Source of the DNA: Tillus elongatus | Taxonomy: Eukaryota > Arthropoda > Insecta > Coleoptera > Cleridae | NCBI GenBank assembly: GCA_964006375.1 | Contig: OZ023264.1 | Coordinates: 172,086,295-172,150,294, forward strand | Direction of reading: 5' to 3' | DNA: 64,000 bases | Shown here: piece by piece, positions 43,652 through 57,753 of the stretch | Position numbering within the stretch: position 1 is the stretch's first letter | How the letters are laid out: the number at the start of each line of letters is the position of its first letter | Program-made: the position numbers and the translations under genes | The notes under the pieces: generated by a model | What the model was told of the DNA's origin: nothing | The model's input: only the letters and a program-made list of their open reading frames with translations | Databases searched by the model: none

Positions 43652-45467
43652 TTAATTTTTCTTTATCGTATGGCACATATCACATAACAATTTCGTGTAA
43701 GTCAATGGTACAGCACATAGCACAATGTAGAAGATAAGAATATTACATAATTCACAATTGAATGTTCAAATTATTTATATAATCAATTGAGAGTGGTGTC
43801 GCTGTCAGGAAATCACCCGGATGACCCCATATGCCCTCAGGTTGCAATGCTCCGTGATGTGGCGAATCGTCTGCTTTCAGCACCGCAGTCACACTGTGGG
43901 AAGGGTTTTATGTTCCACTTGTAGAAGGCATCGGCACACCTGCCATGGTTAGTTCTAATACGGGTAAGTGTTGTCCATGTCTTGCGTGGTATTTGGAAGC
44001 CGGCTGGAGTAGTTGTTATGCACGGCATGTTGTGAAGCTCCGGTTGGGCTGCCTCGATCCAATTCCGCCTCCACTCGTTTATTGGATTGAAGTCACCGGC
44101 CACCAGGTCTCCATCTGTTCTGATTGGGGGTTTTCGTAAGCGTAGCCTATTCCTTCCTACGTCATCGATATCTGTGTTTATTGGTAGTTGTGGGTTTTGA
44201 AGAATCTTGTTGTGCTCTCAGATAAGTGCAGTGGATCTCCGTATCGCTGGGAGTGGAATGTGGCTCAGAACTGGTAGCCTGTAACCTGGTGTAGATCCAA
44301 CTGTGCCCGAGATTAAGCGCATCGTGTGGTTCAATTGGACGTCGATCATTTTAACTTGTGGGCTGTTTTGCCAGACCGGGTCACAATACTCCGCTGTAGA
44401 GTAAACGAGCCCTAAGGCGGAGCATCGAAGCGTGGCAGCGGAGGAACCAAATGAAGTGCCGCATAGTTTTTGTATGATTTTATTTCTTGTTTTGAGTTGT
44501 GAAGCAGTCTTAGTTGGGTGTTGTTTGAAGGATAAAGTTCTATCAAGAGTTACTCCTAAGTATTTAGGATATCGGTTATGGTGAAGCAGCCTGTCACCAC
44601 AGTACACGTTGAGTTCTCTATTGGCCATGCGGTTGTTTAGGTGCCATCTCGGTCTTGCCTACACTAGGTTGGAGTATCCAGTTGCGGAAGTATTTCCCTA
44701 GGGTGTCCAAATCGTCAGTTAGCGTTTCCTCCGTTTCTTCCATTGATTTGCTTCTGGTTGCTATTGCCCAGTCATCAGCATAGCCAAATTTTCTAGATGT
44801 TGTTGTGGATATATCGGCGAGGTAAAAGTTGAACAGGAGTGGAGCCAGAACCGAGCCCTAAGGAAGACCGTTATTAAGTTTCTTCCAATCGCTCAGAGGA
44901 TTTCCCATGACGACACGGAACAATCTATTGCTCAGCATGTTATCGATTAGTCCCACAGTTGTTTTGCAGGGCATTTGGCGAAGCAGGTTGTAGAGCAGCC
45001 CTTGTTTCCAAACAGTGTCATATGCCGCAGTTAGGTCTATGAATGCGACAGATGTTTTTAGCTGCATCTGGTAGCCGGCCCCTATATGGGTTGTAAGTGA
45101 CAGAACCTGGTCGGTACAGCTTCGCCCTGCCTGAACCCAGCCTGCTCAACTAGTATGCTTTCTAGGATCTTTGAGCTTATTCTGTTGTACAAAAGACGTT
45201 CTAATAGTTTGCAACTAGCACTTAGGAGCGCGATGGGACGATAGCTCTCAGACCTATCGCTTGGCCTTCCTTATTTTAGAATCGCTATTATCTTTGTTTG
45301 TTTCAATAAGCGAGGGATAATTCCTGTATTTAGAATGTCAGTCAGGAGCCTAGCCAACCAGTCACGAGCATTTTTTCTTACATTTATTAGAAACTCCGGG
45401 TTTCTGCCATCGAATCCCGGAGCCTTATCCGGCTTAACATCCTCCAGCGCCTTTGTAATTTTTGGCA
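43652..45467 (-). mobile_element. LINE-4: 5'-truncated Jockey-group non-LTR retrotransposon
   Basis: Minus strand from RT fingers to the C-terminus, inserted in an M40/TAR tail. Both borders carry an ATTAAAAAAA-like stretch (43628 and 45466) that may be a diverged target duplication. The 5' end is cut within the RT. Confidence 0.8.
43837..45467 (-). pseudogene. LINE-4 reverse transcriptase and C-terminal region, decayed
   Basis: Minus strand. DVKPDKAPGFDGRNPEFL (fingers) near 45420, VAFIDLTAAYDTVWKQGLLY (palm A, catalytic Asp) near 45040, FGYADDWAIA (palm C) near 44780, then RYPKYLGVTLDRTLSFKQH and AEYCDPVWQNS of the thumb (44218-44628). The C-terminus has GRCADAFYKWNIKPFPQCDC with a C-x-C cluster. 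Stops and frameshifts separate the pieces. Confidence 0.85.
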
Positions 45468-45530
45468 TTAAAAAAATTTCTATGCAAATTAACTACCATA
45501 ACGCATTTTCTGTGTCAAGATTTTTTTATT
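45468..45530 (+). repeat. M40/TAR tail right of LINE-4
   Basis: AACTACCATAACGCATTTTC, the M40 right arm. Confidence 0.75.
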
Positions 45531-46139
45531 CATCTAAAGTTTTAAAAGGTGTTGTTTTCGCTTGTCATTTTAAAAATATTGTGGATCTATGCGGTTTGAT
45601 TGGATATAAATAAATGCATTTGTAATAAGTGGCTAAAATAAAATTTATTAGGTTGTAACTGGATAAGTGCCCAGAAAGACTTGTTGATAAACTATTAAGT
45701 TTTTTCATTCTCGCCTTAAGAACTTGTGCCGTGTCTCCATTTGTCATAAACCAAGATCGATTCGAAAAGGTCAGCATTTGCGGTCAAAAGCAAGTGGCAT
45801 CTATAATAAATGAGAGGTCCATTCCCCTCGAACAACCTACAAGCTATAAATTAATCCAATAGAAGTTGCAACCGACATCCCCTGAAAAAAAGACATCAAG
45901 TGTGAACTGAACGGTTCCTATAAATGCCAGTAATGTAGAACGGTTCGAATGTTTTTAGCGCAGAAAATATTAACTTATCAGGTTAGAAGAAAAGGAGTTC
46001 TCAGGAATTGATAAAAATTGCTGAAAAAAAAGACACAGACAATGTTCAGCACCACACATTTTCTATAGAGGTTTTTGAGCAATATTACTCAAATCAAATC
46101 GACTTTTGTTCGGCAACGGTGTCAGCTGATACTGTAGAT
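45531..46139. other. Unassigned spacer
   Basis: No gene recognised. Confidence 0.45.
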
Positions 46140-46271
46140 TTTAGTGAATTTTCTTTAAAAAAATTTACTAATGAGGGGATGCCGACTTTTGAATTTTTAA
46201 AAAGTTTCTTCAAATGACCACAAACTAGGCCCCCTAAAACCCATATCCTTGGTCAGTTTCAGTTTTTATAT

Positions 46272-46333
<62 letters not shown>

Positions 46334-46600
46334 ATCACACCGATAACTCAAATAATAATAGTCCGATTTTGATCAAATTCGGCGCATGCCTTCCTTTTGC
46401 AAGTGGCTTGGATAAGGTCGTTAGTCAGGAAAATCGGCCCAGGTTTTCCCGGAAAATTTGGTGGTTTCTTTCGAAAAAAAATTATATCTCTGGAAATAAC
46501 AAAGTGAGGGCAACCAAATTTGGTACGCTAATTACTGTCATTACCATTACTATGTACCAAAATTCAGATCTCTATCTTAAAAGACAAAAAAGTTAGAGGT
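46140..46600 (+). repeat. TAR repeat, 5' half
   Basis: Border TTTAGTGAATTTTC/AAATTTACTAATGAGG, (TA)n(TG)n, GATAACTCAAATAATAATAG, GTGAGGGCAACCAAATTTGG. Confidence 0.9.
46275..46333. repeat. (TA)n(TG)n at the TAR position
   Basis: TA to 46315, then TG, as in the copy at 28228. Confidence 0.97.
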
Positions 46601-46704
46601 AAATTAATTTTTAATTAATTATATCTGATTCAAGAAAGTTAAAAACGTAAAAATAATTGATCAGAATGTGAGTGATAAATACTACAAGAAATGACTAACA
46701 AGCT

Positions 46705-46970
46705 CCTAGATATGTATCTAAGTCGTTATTTTTCTTGATTCCGTTGAAAGATAAGCAAAAATCCATTGTGAAACAAAATGGTTTTATGTAAATTGTAAAA
46801 CCTTGAACAATAGGATATTCCTGCTGGTAAACGCATATAGTGCGTATCTCAGTAGGCTAGGTGTACAGTGGTCACTTTACATCGTATAATCGACTCCCAG
46901 GTGATGAGTTCTAATCCTGGTTAGTGACTTTCACTTTACAATTATCTAATCTCATTGTTGTTATTTACAT
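46705..46970 (+). mobile_element. tRNA-related SINE (family A), second copy
   Basis: A-box-like TATCTCAGTAGGC at 46845 and B box GAGTTCTAATCC at 46906. Upstream CTAAGTCGTTATTTTTCTTG matches 12228. Confidence 0.65.
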
Positions 46971-47869
46971 TTTTCTGACATCTACAGATTTAGATGAGAG
47001 TTGTCGTAAATGGCAACGCTGCCGATTGTTTATTGTGACATATTTTCGTAGGTTGTCTGTTTAAGACTTAATTTGGAGATTTTGTATGCAATGGCAGCGG
47101 AACCCTGATTTATCTGCCTGACCCTGTCTAACATTGTAGGCATCCATTTAGAGGTAATTTCAGGTCATATCGTAGATTATTGATTTTTTATTTAGTTATA
47201 ACTCAAGATCTCCTGAACCAATTGACCTAAGGTTTGGTAGGTAGGACCACTTGTACAATGTGTACGTGTTGTCAAGTTTTGGTTTAATATTTCTAGTAAT
47301 TAAAAGATATTACGTTTTTTTGCATTTTTTCCTAAAAGTATTTGAGAATAAGAGAACGAAGGTGAAGACCGAATGCAGTAACACGGTTGTAAAAACTAGG
47401 CACAGTAAAGATGCTATAAAAAGTAAACAGTGGCAAAGTGTACAGAAGTAACAAAATAAAGTGATATGTGTAACGATTACCTAATAACAGATGGGTAATA
47501 AGCATAACTAAAGTCCGCAGGACAAGTGATACACCGAAAATAATCTTCATACAAACCGACGACATTTTGAACCAAGGTATCTAATTGCACAAAATTGTAC
47601 ATTTCAGTTCCACTACAGAAAATTGGGGGTCATATAACCTTAAAGCAAATCATAGACAAGCAGCAGAAGTAAAATATCAGTTAAAAGGAGTCAATATTGC
47701 CAAAATTACAAGAATTCCAACAAAAAGGCAAATAGTAAACAGATAAGACGCTAGATAGAGCAACGTGCAATCTTTGGTAATATAAATTATATCAACTTTC
47801 ATTGAAATACATATATCTCCATGGCGACGTAAACTGTAAGAGAGCACGGTTGTCATGACTACAATGCAA

Positions 47870-47870
<1 letters not shown>
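46971..47870. other. Unassigned spacer
   Basis: No gene or shared repeat recognised. Confidence 0.45.

Positions 47871-47930
<60 letters not shown>
47871..47930. repeat. (TA)n at the TAR position
   Basis: Followed by a minus TAR end. Confidence 0.97.
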
Positions 47931-48050
47931 AAAATTTTAACTGATCCCGAAAAAATGATCTAGGGGGTCTAATTCGCACTCATTTGAAGAACTTTTTTCA
48001 AAATTCAAAAGATGCGGCCTCTTCTTTGGTGATTCTTTATGACGATAATT
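47931..48050 (-). repeat. TAR 5' end fragment
   Basis: TCTAATTCGCACTCATTTGA and TCAAAATTCAAAAGATGC. Confidence 0.8.
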
Positions 48051-48346
48051 TAAAAATTCTGAAACAAAAAAAAACACTTGTATTTAAAACACAAACTTGC
48101 AGAGTAGACGCGACGTAATGAAGTTTGTGTTACGAGATAATAGTGCCCACTCGATCCGCAGTCACTAGACTCACAAAAACTTGGTCGGGTGTTGTTGGTG
48201 GGAGATAAATTCATTAAAAAAAGGGAGATGCCAGGATCCGTAATAGAAGAGCGTGCATGAATGTAAAAGAAGGACAAATAGCTGGTCAGGAGCCCCCCCT
48301 TCACCCCTTTTTTATGGTAATGGCATAACATGTAGTAGTAGTAGTA
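48051..48346. other. Unassigned spacer
   Basis: No gene recognised. Ends with a short (GTA)n. Confidence 0.45.
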
Positions 48347-48469
48347 AAGGGTTTTTCATTAGGAGCGCTGGAACTTTGAAATGGAATAAAACAGCCTGTT
48401 TAAGCGATGTTGCCACAATTTTTATTTTATTTGAAACAACATTTGATGACATTATGTATGGAATATAAT

Positions 48470-49601
48470 TTAAGCCAAATGGCCGCCGCGACTCTGCTGA
48501 AGGTGGTGTGTCCTGGTTGACCAATTTTGGACGACATTTTCGCATAAATGGGGCTCAATCTCATGAAGAACGTGAGTTATGTTGGCCTCCAGGGCAGCAA
48601 TTGTCTGAGGTTTGTCAGCAAAGACTCTAGATTTCACATAGCCCCACAGAAAGTAATCGAGCGGTGTTAGATCACACGATCTCGGTGGTCAGTTGATGTC
48701 ACCAACACGCGAGATGACGAAGCCATCGACCTTCTCATCCAACAAATTTAACATTTTTCGAGCAGTATGGCAAGTGGCGACCAAATAAACCTGACGATCG
48801 CTTCACTAACCAAGTTAGCGTCATCAGAGGATGAAAAATTCTAAATTGAGAAACGTTTCATACTGTTGGAACCACATGTTCGTGAGATCCATACCATTGA
48901 TTATAGACCACAAACAATTTTCTATCATCATCCGATATTGGTCGCCATTGACAGTGAGCGCGGTTCCTTGCGCATCTTCGAAGAAATAAACGCCAATGAT
49001 GCCGCCGGACCAAAATACACCACAAACGGTGACTTTTTCGGAGTGTAGAGGCACCTGATAGATCTCCCGTGGATTTTCCTCGCTCCAAATCCGGAAACGT
49101 TGTTTATTAACAAAACCATTCAGCCAAAATTGACCCTCATTACTAAAGACGATTTTCTTCCCGAAATCAGGGACAGCCGCAAAATGCTCTAATGCCCAAT
49201 CCGAGTATTCACGGCGCTGTCTATGGTCGTTAGGTTTTAGCTCTTGAGTCAATTGAATTTTGTATGGATGGAAACCTAAGTCTCGACGCAAAATCCGCAG
49301 AAAGACCCAGCTCTTGCGCACGACGCGGAATGGACCGTCTGGGTTTTTCTCGCACACTATTCCGAACGGCCACAATATTTTCCAACGATCTTGCGTTTCT
49401 TTGACGTACAGGCACTGCTGCATCCAAAACCTACCCGGTTCTCTCAAATTTATTCATTAAACGACTGATTCTGGAATCTGCAGGACGACCATGAATACCA
49501 TAAACTGGACGCAACGCACCGAACCTTAGGCGAACAGAGGACTGACTTTGATCATAAATTTTAACAATTTCTACGCACTCTTGAAGCGTGTAGCGTTGCA
49601 T
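48470..49601 (-). pseudogene. Mar-6 transposase, DD41D-type, disrupted
   Basis: ATG at 49601 (MQRYTLQECVEIVKIYDQSQ), frameshift near 49430, then HPYKIQLTQELKPNDHRQRR. The first catalytic block reads IVFSNEGQFWLNGF, so Asp is changed to Asn. GGIIGVYFFEDAQG and MWFQQ follow, where about 95 bp of foreign sequence replaces the second Asp region. The frame resumes with ATCHTARKMLNLLDEKVDGF and reaches PPRSCDLTPLDYFLWGYVK (third Asp), ending RGGHLA at 48470. The frameshift, the Asn change and the insertion all point to inactivity. Confidence 0.88.
48785..48878 (-). mobile_element. Small hairpin-bearing insertion inside the Mar-6 transposase
   Basis: Minus strand TTTAGAATTTTTCATC, then CTGATGA, stem CGCTAAC-TTG-GTTAGTG, then AAGCGATCGTCAGG. 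Homologous to 10975-11040. It sits exactly between codons for MWFQQ and ATCHTARK. Confidence 0.75.
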
Positions 49602-49682
49602 GGTGAAATGTCTCGAACAAATATGTATCCCTGGCCGCAACAAACTGTCAAAATTCGAGCGTCCCTATTGAAAAACACTTTA

Positions 49683-50834
49683 GTAGCATCAAAATAGTGC
49701 ACGGTGTAAAAGTGGAACAGTGGTATTTTTAAACGAAAATTATTTTCCTTATATAAATAAATCGATAACAGAAGAATCTTGACTATTTTCCAACCTTTAA
49801 TAATTAAAATAAACTAGTTTTATTAGCAAACTACCTATGTAGACAATTCATTCAGTTTCGATGTGAGGCCAGCAAAATCACTGTTTACTCAATGGCATAG
49901 CTACATTTAAGGCAAGATCAAATACAAAGACTAATTATTGTAATCGTTGCGTGCGATTGCTTCTTCGGTAGCTAGTAGTTCCCTCAAATTGAGGTCGCTT
50001 TTTATAGATACTGAGTGAATACGCCTAAAGTGCCCCGTCGTCTCCGAATAAAATCAATAGATGAGCCAACTTAAAATAATAAATCACCAGCCATCAGCGA
50101 ATAGAAAGAGAACAATTCAAAGCTCTAGTAGGTCTCTTTGCAATAGTCAAGTGTGGCAATGCCGATTAATTTGATTGTCTTGTGTTAAAGCCCTTGAGTA
50201 TTCAACGTGTTGATTCAAAGCGCTTCAAACTGCAACCAAGATGGCTCTGATCCTCCCTTTCTTTGTTTGAAGTAACGCTAATCTGAATGATCCACCCGAT
50301 CTGTGTCGGCTACTACGGGATTAAACATTCCAATCATTCCCCTTTGACTGATTGACGACATATCAGCAGCATCCGCCGGGACGACGGGTCCGCCATCAAT
50401 GGAGCTCTGTGATTATGTAGCAGACTCTAATATCCCTGTGAAGAGATCCCCTCTGTTATGCAAACGCCAGTTGTTTGTAGTAATCGCGCGATAAGCTCTA
50501 CTTTATATGATACAAACGGGATTATTAGACAGAGAGACGATTTAACTAATAGACAATCGTGGAATTTACTATCCTTACTTAATAACCCTGGTAATAGATA
50601 TGATAACAAACATATATAACTCGAATATTATTTAAACCGTTTGCTTAGTTCAAAATACAACGTTCTCCGCAACTATCAGTACATAAATAATAATATATAA
50701 TAATTAGTTTATTTGCCATTAGACAATTTCCATTAGTTTCGTTCAACACATACAAAATAAGTCCTTGCAAATAACACAGTATTCTCACAGAAGTAATTAA
50801 TTACTTGTCTGTGAGTATATGCACAAAAATAAAA
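49683..50834. other. Unassigned spacer
   Basis: Mixed composition, with a more GC-rich stretch near 50290-50400. No gene, RNA or repeat recognised; a host regulatory or intronic segment is possible but unsupported. Confidence 0.4.
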
Positions 50835-52669
<1,835 letters not shown>

Positions 52670-52689
52670 ACAGATCTCCCCATAAGCGA

Positions 52690-53181
52690 TTTAAAAAAAA
52701 AATTCGCTAAAAAGTTCGGGACGCAGCAAGTGCGTTATGGTAGTGAATTTTTATTAAATGCTTCAAATTTGAATAACTTAATTTTCTATAAACTTAGAAA
52801 ATTTAATTTTGGCATGTAGTAAGGTCTTTCCTAAGGCAAGATATCCGTCAAAATTCATTGAAATAACTAAGTAATTTTCGGAGAAAAAAGGTTTGTCGAA
52901 AGAAAATTTAAAATTTGAATAACTCAATTTCCTATAAACATAGAAAATTAAATTTTGGTAGGTAGTAAGGCCTCTTCTAAGGCAACATACATAGTGAATT
53001 TCATTAAAACAGATTTGTTATTTTTGGAGAAAAATTTTTTTTTCGAAAGAAAACTCCAAATTTTTTCGGAAAACCCTGTCCGATTTTCCTGGATAACGAA
53101 CTCATCCAAGCCATTAATAAAAGAAAGGCACTCGCCGAGTTTCATCGAAATCGTTTAATTATTTTTTGAGTTATCAGATGG

Positions 53182-53185
<4 letters not shown>
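52690..53185 (-). repeat. TAR repeat, shortened, abutting the previous copy
   Basis: GCTAAAAAGTTCGGGACGCA marks the head-to-tail junction; the copy then reaches TTTTTTGAGTTATCAGATGG. Confidence 0.88.

Positions 53186-53251
<66 letters not shown>
53186..53251. repeat. (TA)n at the TAR position
   Basis: Followed by TTTGGTTTTGGGCTCTAGG. Confidence 0.97.
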
Positions 53252-53254
<3 letters not shown>

Positions 53255-53400
53255 GTTTTGGGCTCTAGGAACCCAAATTCGCGCTCATTTGAAAAAAATA
53301 ATTGCAAAGTCTCCCCATCGATACCTCCTATTAGTGATTTTTTTAAAATAAAAATTCGCTAAAAAAGGTTCGGGACGCAGCAAGTGCGTTATGGTAGTGA
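53252..53400 (-). repeat. TAR 5' end and next TAR start
   Basis: AATTCGCGCTCATTTG, TATTAGTGATTTTT and CGGGACGCAGCAAGTGCG, again head to tail. Confidence 0.85.
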
Positions 53401-54033
53401 AGTTTGATAAGAATTTTACACCATTAGTAAGATATGTTATTAAAACTAATCATCTAAATTTAAATAGGCCTTGGAGATCGGTTTTAGAGTCCCAGTTAGC
53501 GATTATTTGAAAACACTTATATTTTATATGGAGCTAGAAAATTAAAATGTTGTCTTAGATATAATATATAAGTACAGCAGGTCGCTTTAAAAAAAATTGT
53601 GTTACAAATTTCATTAAAGTTACAAAAGTTTTTCAGAAAAAAATTAATGACTTACAAAGGGACTGTACCTGACAAATTATAAATATGGCAGGTATTTCTT
53701 CTTATTAATTGCTTGGATGGTTTTTTTTTAGTCAACCCATTCAGTTTTTGCAGACAATAAACAACAAAAAAGGTTTTCTAGAACAAATTTGTAGTTATCC
53801 GCGAAGCTCATTATGTTATTTTTCTTTAATTTAGTACCCTCGCTGCGTTTACATATGAGTTACTATGATTCAAGATTGGAGATTCTAGCTTAATGGAAAA
53901 TTTATTGAGCTATCGGATTTAAAATATTTTTAGGAAAATTTTTACCATAGCAAGTTGCTGCACCCATACTCTTTCCAACACTTATTTACGGTTGCTATAT
54001 CCATACTTTTTGAAAATGATAAAATATTGCAGC
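53401..54033. other. Unassigned spacer
   Basis: Weakly TAR-like at its start. Phrases near 53700-53900 recur in diverged form near 54820-55030. No gene. Confidence 0.45.
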
Positions 54034-54050
54034 TTATTATATGAGACTGA

Positions 54051-54248
54051 GCGCCTCCGTGGCCGTGCGGGAAAGTCGATTCAGACTTTCCAATACGGAC
54101 TCGGGGGTCGACGGTTCGAGCCTCACGGGCGGCGGATGATTTTTCAAAATCACTGTCGTCGTTGAGATCGAGCTCAAGGTGGAGGGTAGGTTAGTTTAGA
54201 TGAGCAAAAAGGGTCAGCAATGGCCTAATTGCCAGTAAGCATCTTACC
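54051..54248 (+). mobile_element. tRNA-derived SINE (family B), complete, 17-bp TSD
   Basis: A box TGGCCGTGCGG (about 54060), B box GGTTCGAGCC (about 54113), body with GTTGAGATCGAGCTC and end TAAGCATCTTACC. TTATTATATGAGACTGA at 54034-54050 is repeated at 54249-54265 with one mismatch. Confidence 0.92.
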
Positions 54249-54265
54249 TTATTATATAAGACTGA

Positions 54266-55695
54266 CAAACAAGGCAACCTCAAAATAATTTTTGGAAAAA
54301 TAGTTAAAAAATGAAATGAGAACAATTTAAGCATAAATTGAAAATCTTGGTTTGCTGCTTTGTCGCGGGGGTTCCCCTTCCCCTTCTGCATGCCTACAGT
54401 CACCCACAATGCATAAACAAGTACAATGTAAACAAAAAAAAAACCTTGGAAACAACACCAAAGAAAGTTGCGGGACCTGTGGTGAATATAGCGTTTCTGC
54501 GCGCTGTAAACGGGATTTTAAGGAGGTTTAGCTACAAAATGGGATAAAGGCAGCTTATAGAGGTCCACCTTAGCAGTTTCTTTAGCACTCCCCGCTCACA
54601 TTTCCTTTTTCTGTTCTTCCCCATATTCATTCCTAGTCCCGTAACTTTCTTGTGGGTTGTTTGCAAGAAATTCTTCTTGTAGTTTGGGCATCCAGAAGTC
54701 GGTCTAAACATGTTTCTGAATTTTTTTTCTAAACACCCTTCATGTGCTAATCAGTAAATTTACCGAAAAATTAATTTTTATTTACAAACGGAATGCATCT
54801 ATGAAAATATAGGTGGCAGGTGAGGATTTTTCCATATTAATCGCTTGTATGGTCGGTTTAGTCAACTCAATCCAACCAGTTTCTTAAAAAAATATAAAAA
54901 AAGGTTGTCTAAAACAAATTTGTAATTATCTGTGAAGCTCCTTGTGTTATTTTTTATAGTTAGTACCCACGCTGCTTTTATATTATAGGTGTTATTATGT
55001 ATCAAAACTGAAGATTATACTTAAATGGGAAATTGAGTTATCACCATTTGAAATATTTTTATGAAAATTCGCTACCGTAACGCACCTAAACTCTTTTCAA
55101 CACTTATTTACTATTACTGTATCTATACTTTTTAAAAATGAAATAAATATAAATAAAACATTTTGAAATTAAAATTTTAATAATTTAACCTAAACATCTG
55201 TTTATATAATTTTAACTAGCGGCGCATGTACGTTATATTATGTAGTTTCATTTACTTCAAATTGTCCATACACTACATGAAAAGTTAAAGCTAAAAGTAA
55301 ACAATAAGTAGGTACCTACTTAGGTATTATAAGTACTTACTCTATTAGTTTGAGGTAGGTATATTTCTTCTTGAAATAATTTTGTTTTACTTTGGTAATA
55401 CCTACCAGTGAATTCTGTATAGAGTTCCTTAAGTAATACATGCAATATCTACAATCTACATGCAGTTTACCTGTCACTTTCATATTTGTTTCAGTGGATG
55501 TTACAATCATAATATACTACTACAGTTGATGACCGAGGGCATTTGTTAAAGTTAAGTTAAAATTAAAAGTTAGGGTGTTTTATATTCTATTAAGGTATTA
55601 GCAATTAGCATCAGCGGAATCTATTTCGAGGTTATGCGATGCGCAGAGCGTACATGCTTCTCTGTGACAAATAGCTACGCGTGATGAGATTAAAC

Positions 55696-55735
<40 letters not shown>

Positions 55736-56379
55736 GGCTTTTAATTTTAAATACCTTGAACGTGAAGAATGGGAAGCTTAATATTTATACATCATAAAAT
55801 GCAGTGCTAGATTGCTTTTAAACAAATCGTTAAATTTCTATTTATTAGTATACATTCGCGTGCTAAAATTTAGCGCCTTTGGACGCAAATATTGACCCGG
55901 TAATATGAAAAAAATGGTCCAAAGCTGCCAATTTACAAAATTGTTGGTTGGTTGTACATTGAACACAGTCTCTATCTATAAAATTGTGTGTAAACTAGAA
56001 CTGTCGTGAAAACCTACTACCTAGTCCCGCACCTAGATGACGTCCCTGTCGTATCTCTCACAATCTTCTCCATTCTGACATCTTGCAATAACTTCCAGCG
56101 TTTAGATTTTTATCTACGATTTATTTAAATAGCATCACAATACAGTTAACATCATCTCTCTTTGTCCAACATTGTAGATATTGCATTACAGAATCTGAAG
56201 TGATGTCTAGGATTATTTTATTATTAATTTAGAATAACTTGATTTTCCTTTGATCAAAAGACTTAAAATTTTGTACACAATCACGTCTGTATATGTTACT
56301 TTAAGTTTCGAGCACTTAAACAATTTGAGAAATATTGCGTGTAAAAAATATTTTTAATTTTTAATTAAAAAAAAATTGG
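54266..56379. other. Unassigned region with (AG)n and a diverged TAR-type block
   Basis: 54590-54800 resembles the 267-bp block, with an M40-like end near 55060-55085. (AG)n at about 55699-55733. No gene recognised between 55100 and 56380. Confidence 0.45.
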
Positions 56380-56483
56380 TCGTTAATATTTGATGAACGA
56401 ACTCATCCAAGCCATTAACAAAATAAAGGTAATTCCCAAATTTGGTCCCAATTAGTGAATAATTTTTTGAGTTATCGGTTGGG
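56380..56483 (-). repeat. TAR fragment left of a TA tract
   Basis: AACGAACTCATCCAAGCC and TTTTTTGAGTTATCGGTTG. Confidence 0.82.
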
Positions 56484-56961
<478 letters not shown>

Positions 56962-57511
56962 TGGCTATGCAGACGAAAATCCTCACGCAAATCATGTAAG
57001 GCATTTTCAGCCCGAATTCAAAATTAACGTGTGGATAGGAATAATTGATTGTCATTTGATTGTGCCCGTAAGGTTACCTAATAGAATAACAGCGGAAGGC
57101 TACTTACACTTATTGGAAGAAATTTTGTCAAAATTTTTAAAAGATTTGTCGATCCCATTACGTCCTGATATGTGGTACATGCATGACGGTGCATCACCTC
57201 ATTTTGGACGCATTGTGCGGGAATGCCTTGGTGAGCAATTTCCCAATAAATGGATAGGCAGAGGTCACGATGCTCCTGTTCCTTGGCCAGCACGTTCACC
57301 ACATATAAATCCTTGCGACTTTTCACTATGGGGGGCAGATCAAGACGTATATTTACAAGGGGGAGATAAATAAAGAGGAACAATTGTGGGATATAGTTGA
57401 AGAAGCTGTTGGCTCACTCCGGAATAGGGAACATTTAGAGCGTATATGTTTTAATTTTTTACGTAGACGCGAAGCTTTAAGGCGAGTGAATGGTTGCCAT
57501 ATTGAACAATG
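56962..57511 (+). pseudogene. Mar-7 transposase C-terminal half, DD43D-like spacing
   Basis: GCAGACGAAAATCC encodes ADENPHANHVRHFQPEF, then INVWIGIIDCHLIVPV, the second Asp in MWYMHDGASPHFG and the third in RSPHINPCDFSLWG. I count 43 residues between these Asp, two more than in Mar-3 and Mar-4. After a frameshift near 57340 the tail continues with NKEEQLWDIVEEAVGSL to HIEQ at 57511. The first Asp and N-terminus are missing. Confidence 0.83.
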
Positions 57512-57740
57512 AGTGAGATTTAATTTGTTTCAATATAAGCCTTACACAAATTGTACTTTTTTATTGTTTTTATGGTTAATGAATAAACATTTTATGAAGT
57601 ATTGTATTTCCCCATCAAACTTCAATTTTGCGCAAAAACTAAGAGAGTAATCAAAATTTTACATAAGGAGCAAAAATTTGGAAAAAGATCGGTCTTTGAA
57701 AAAAATGAACGTGTTATTTATCTAACGGCCAGAGAAATAA
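56962..57740 (+). mobile_element. Mar-7, 3' fragment of a mariner-family transposon
   Basis: Only the C-terminal half of the transposase and a 3' untranslated part are present; no TIR pair recognised. Related to Mar-2 by ADENPHA and WIGRG motifs. Confidence 0.8.
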
Positions 57741-57753
57741 ATACGATAAAAAC

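Larger units (their letters stand above)
48347..49680 (-). mobile_element. Mar-6, compact mariner-family transposon with ~30-bp TIRs
   Basis: Ends AAGGGTTTTTCATTAGG and, inverted, AAGTGTTTTTCAATAGG. Target TA at 48345-48346 and 49681-49682; local flanks read GTAGTA on the left and TAGTAGC on the right. 1334 bp, with short TIRs unlike the other copies. Confidence 0.9.
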
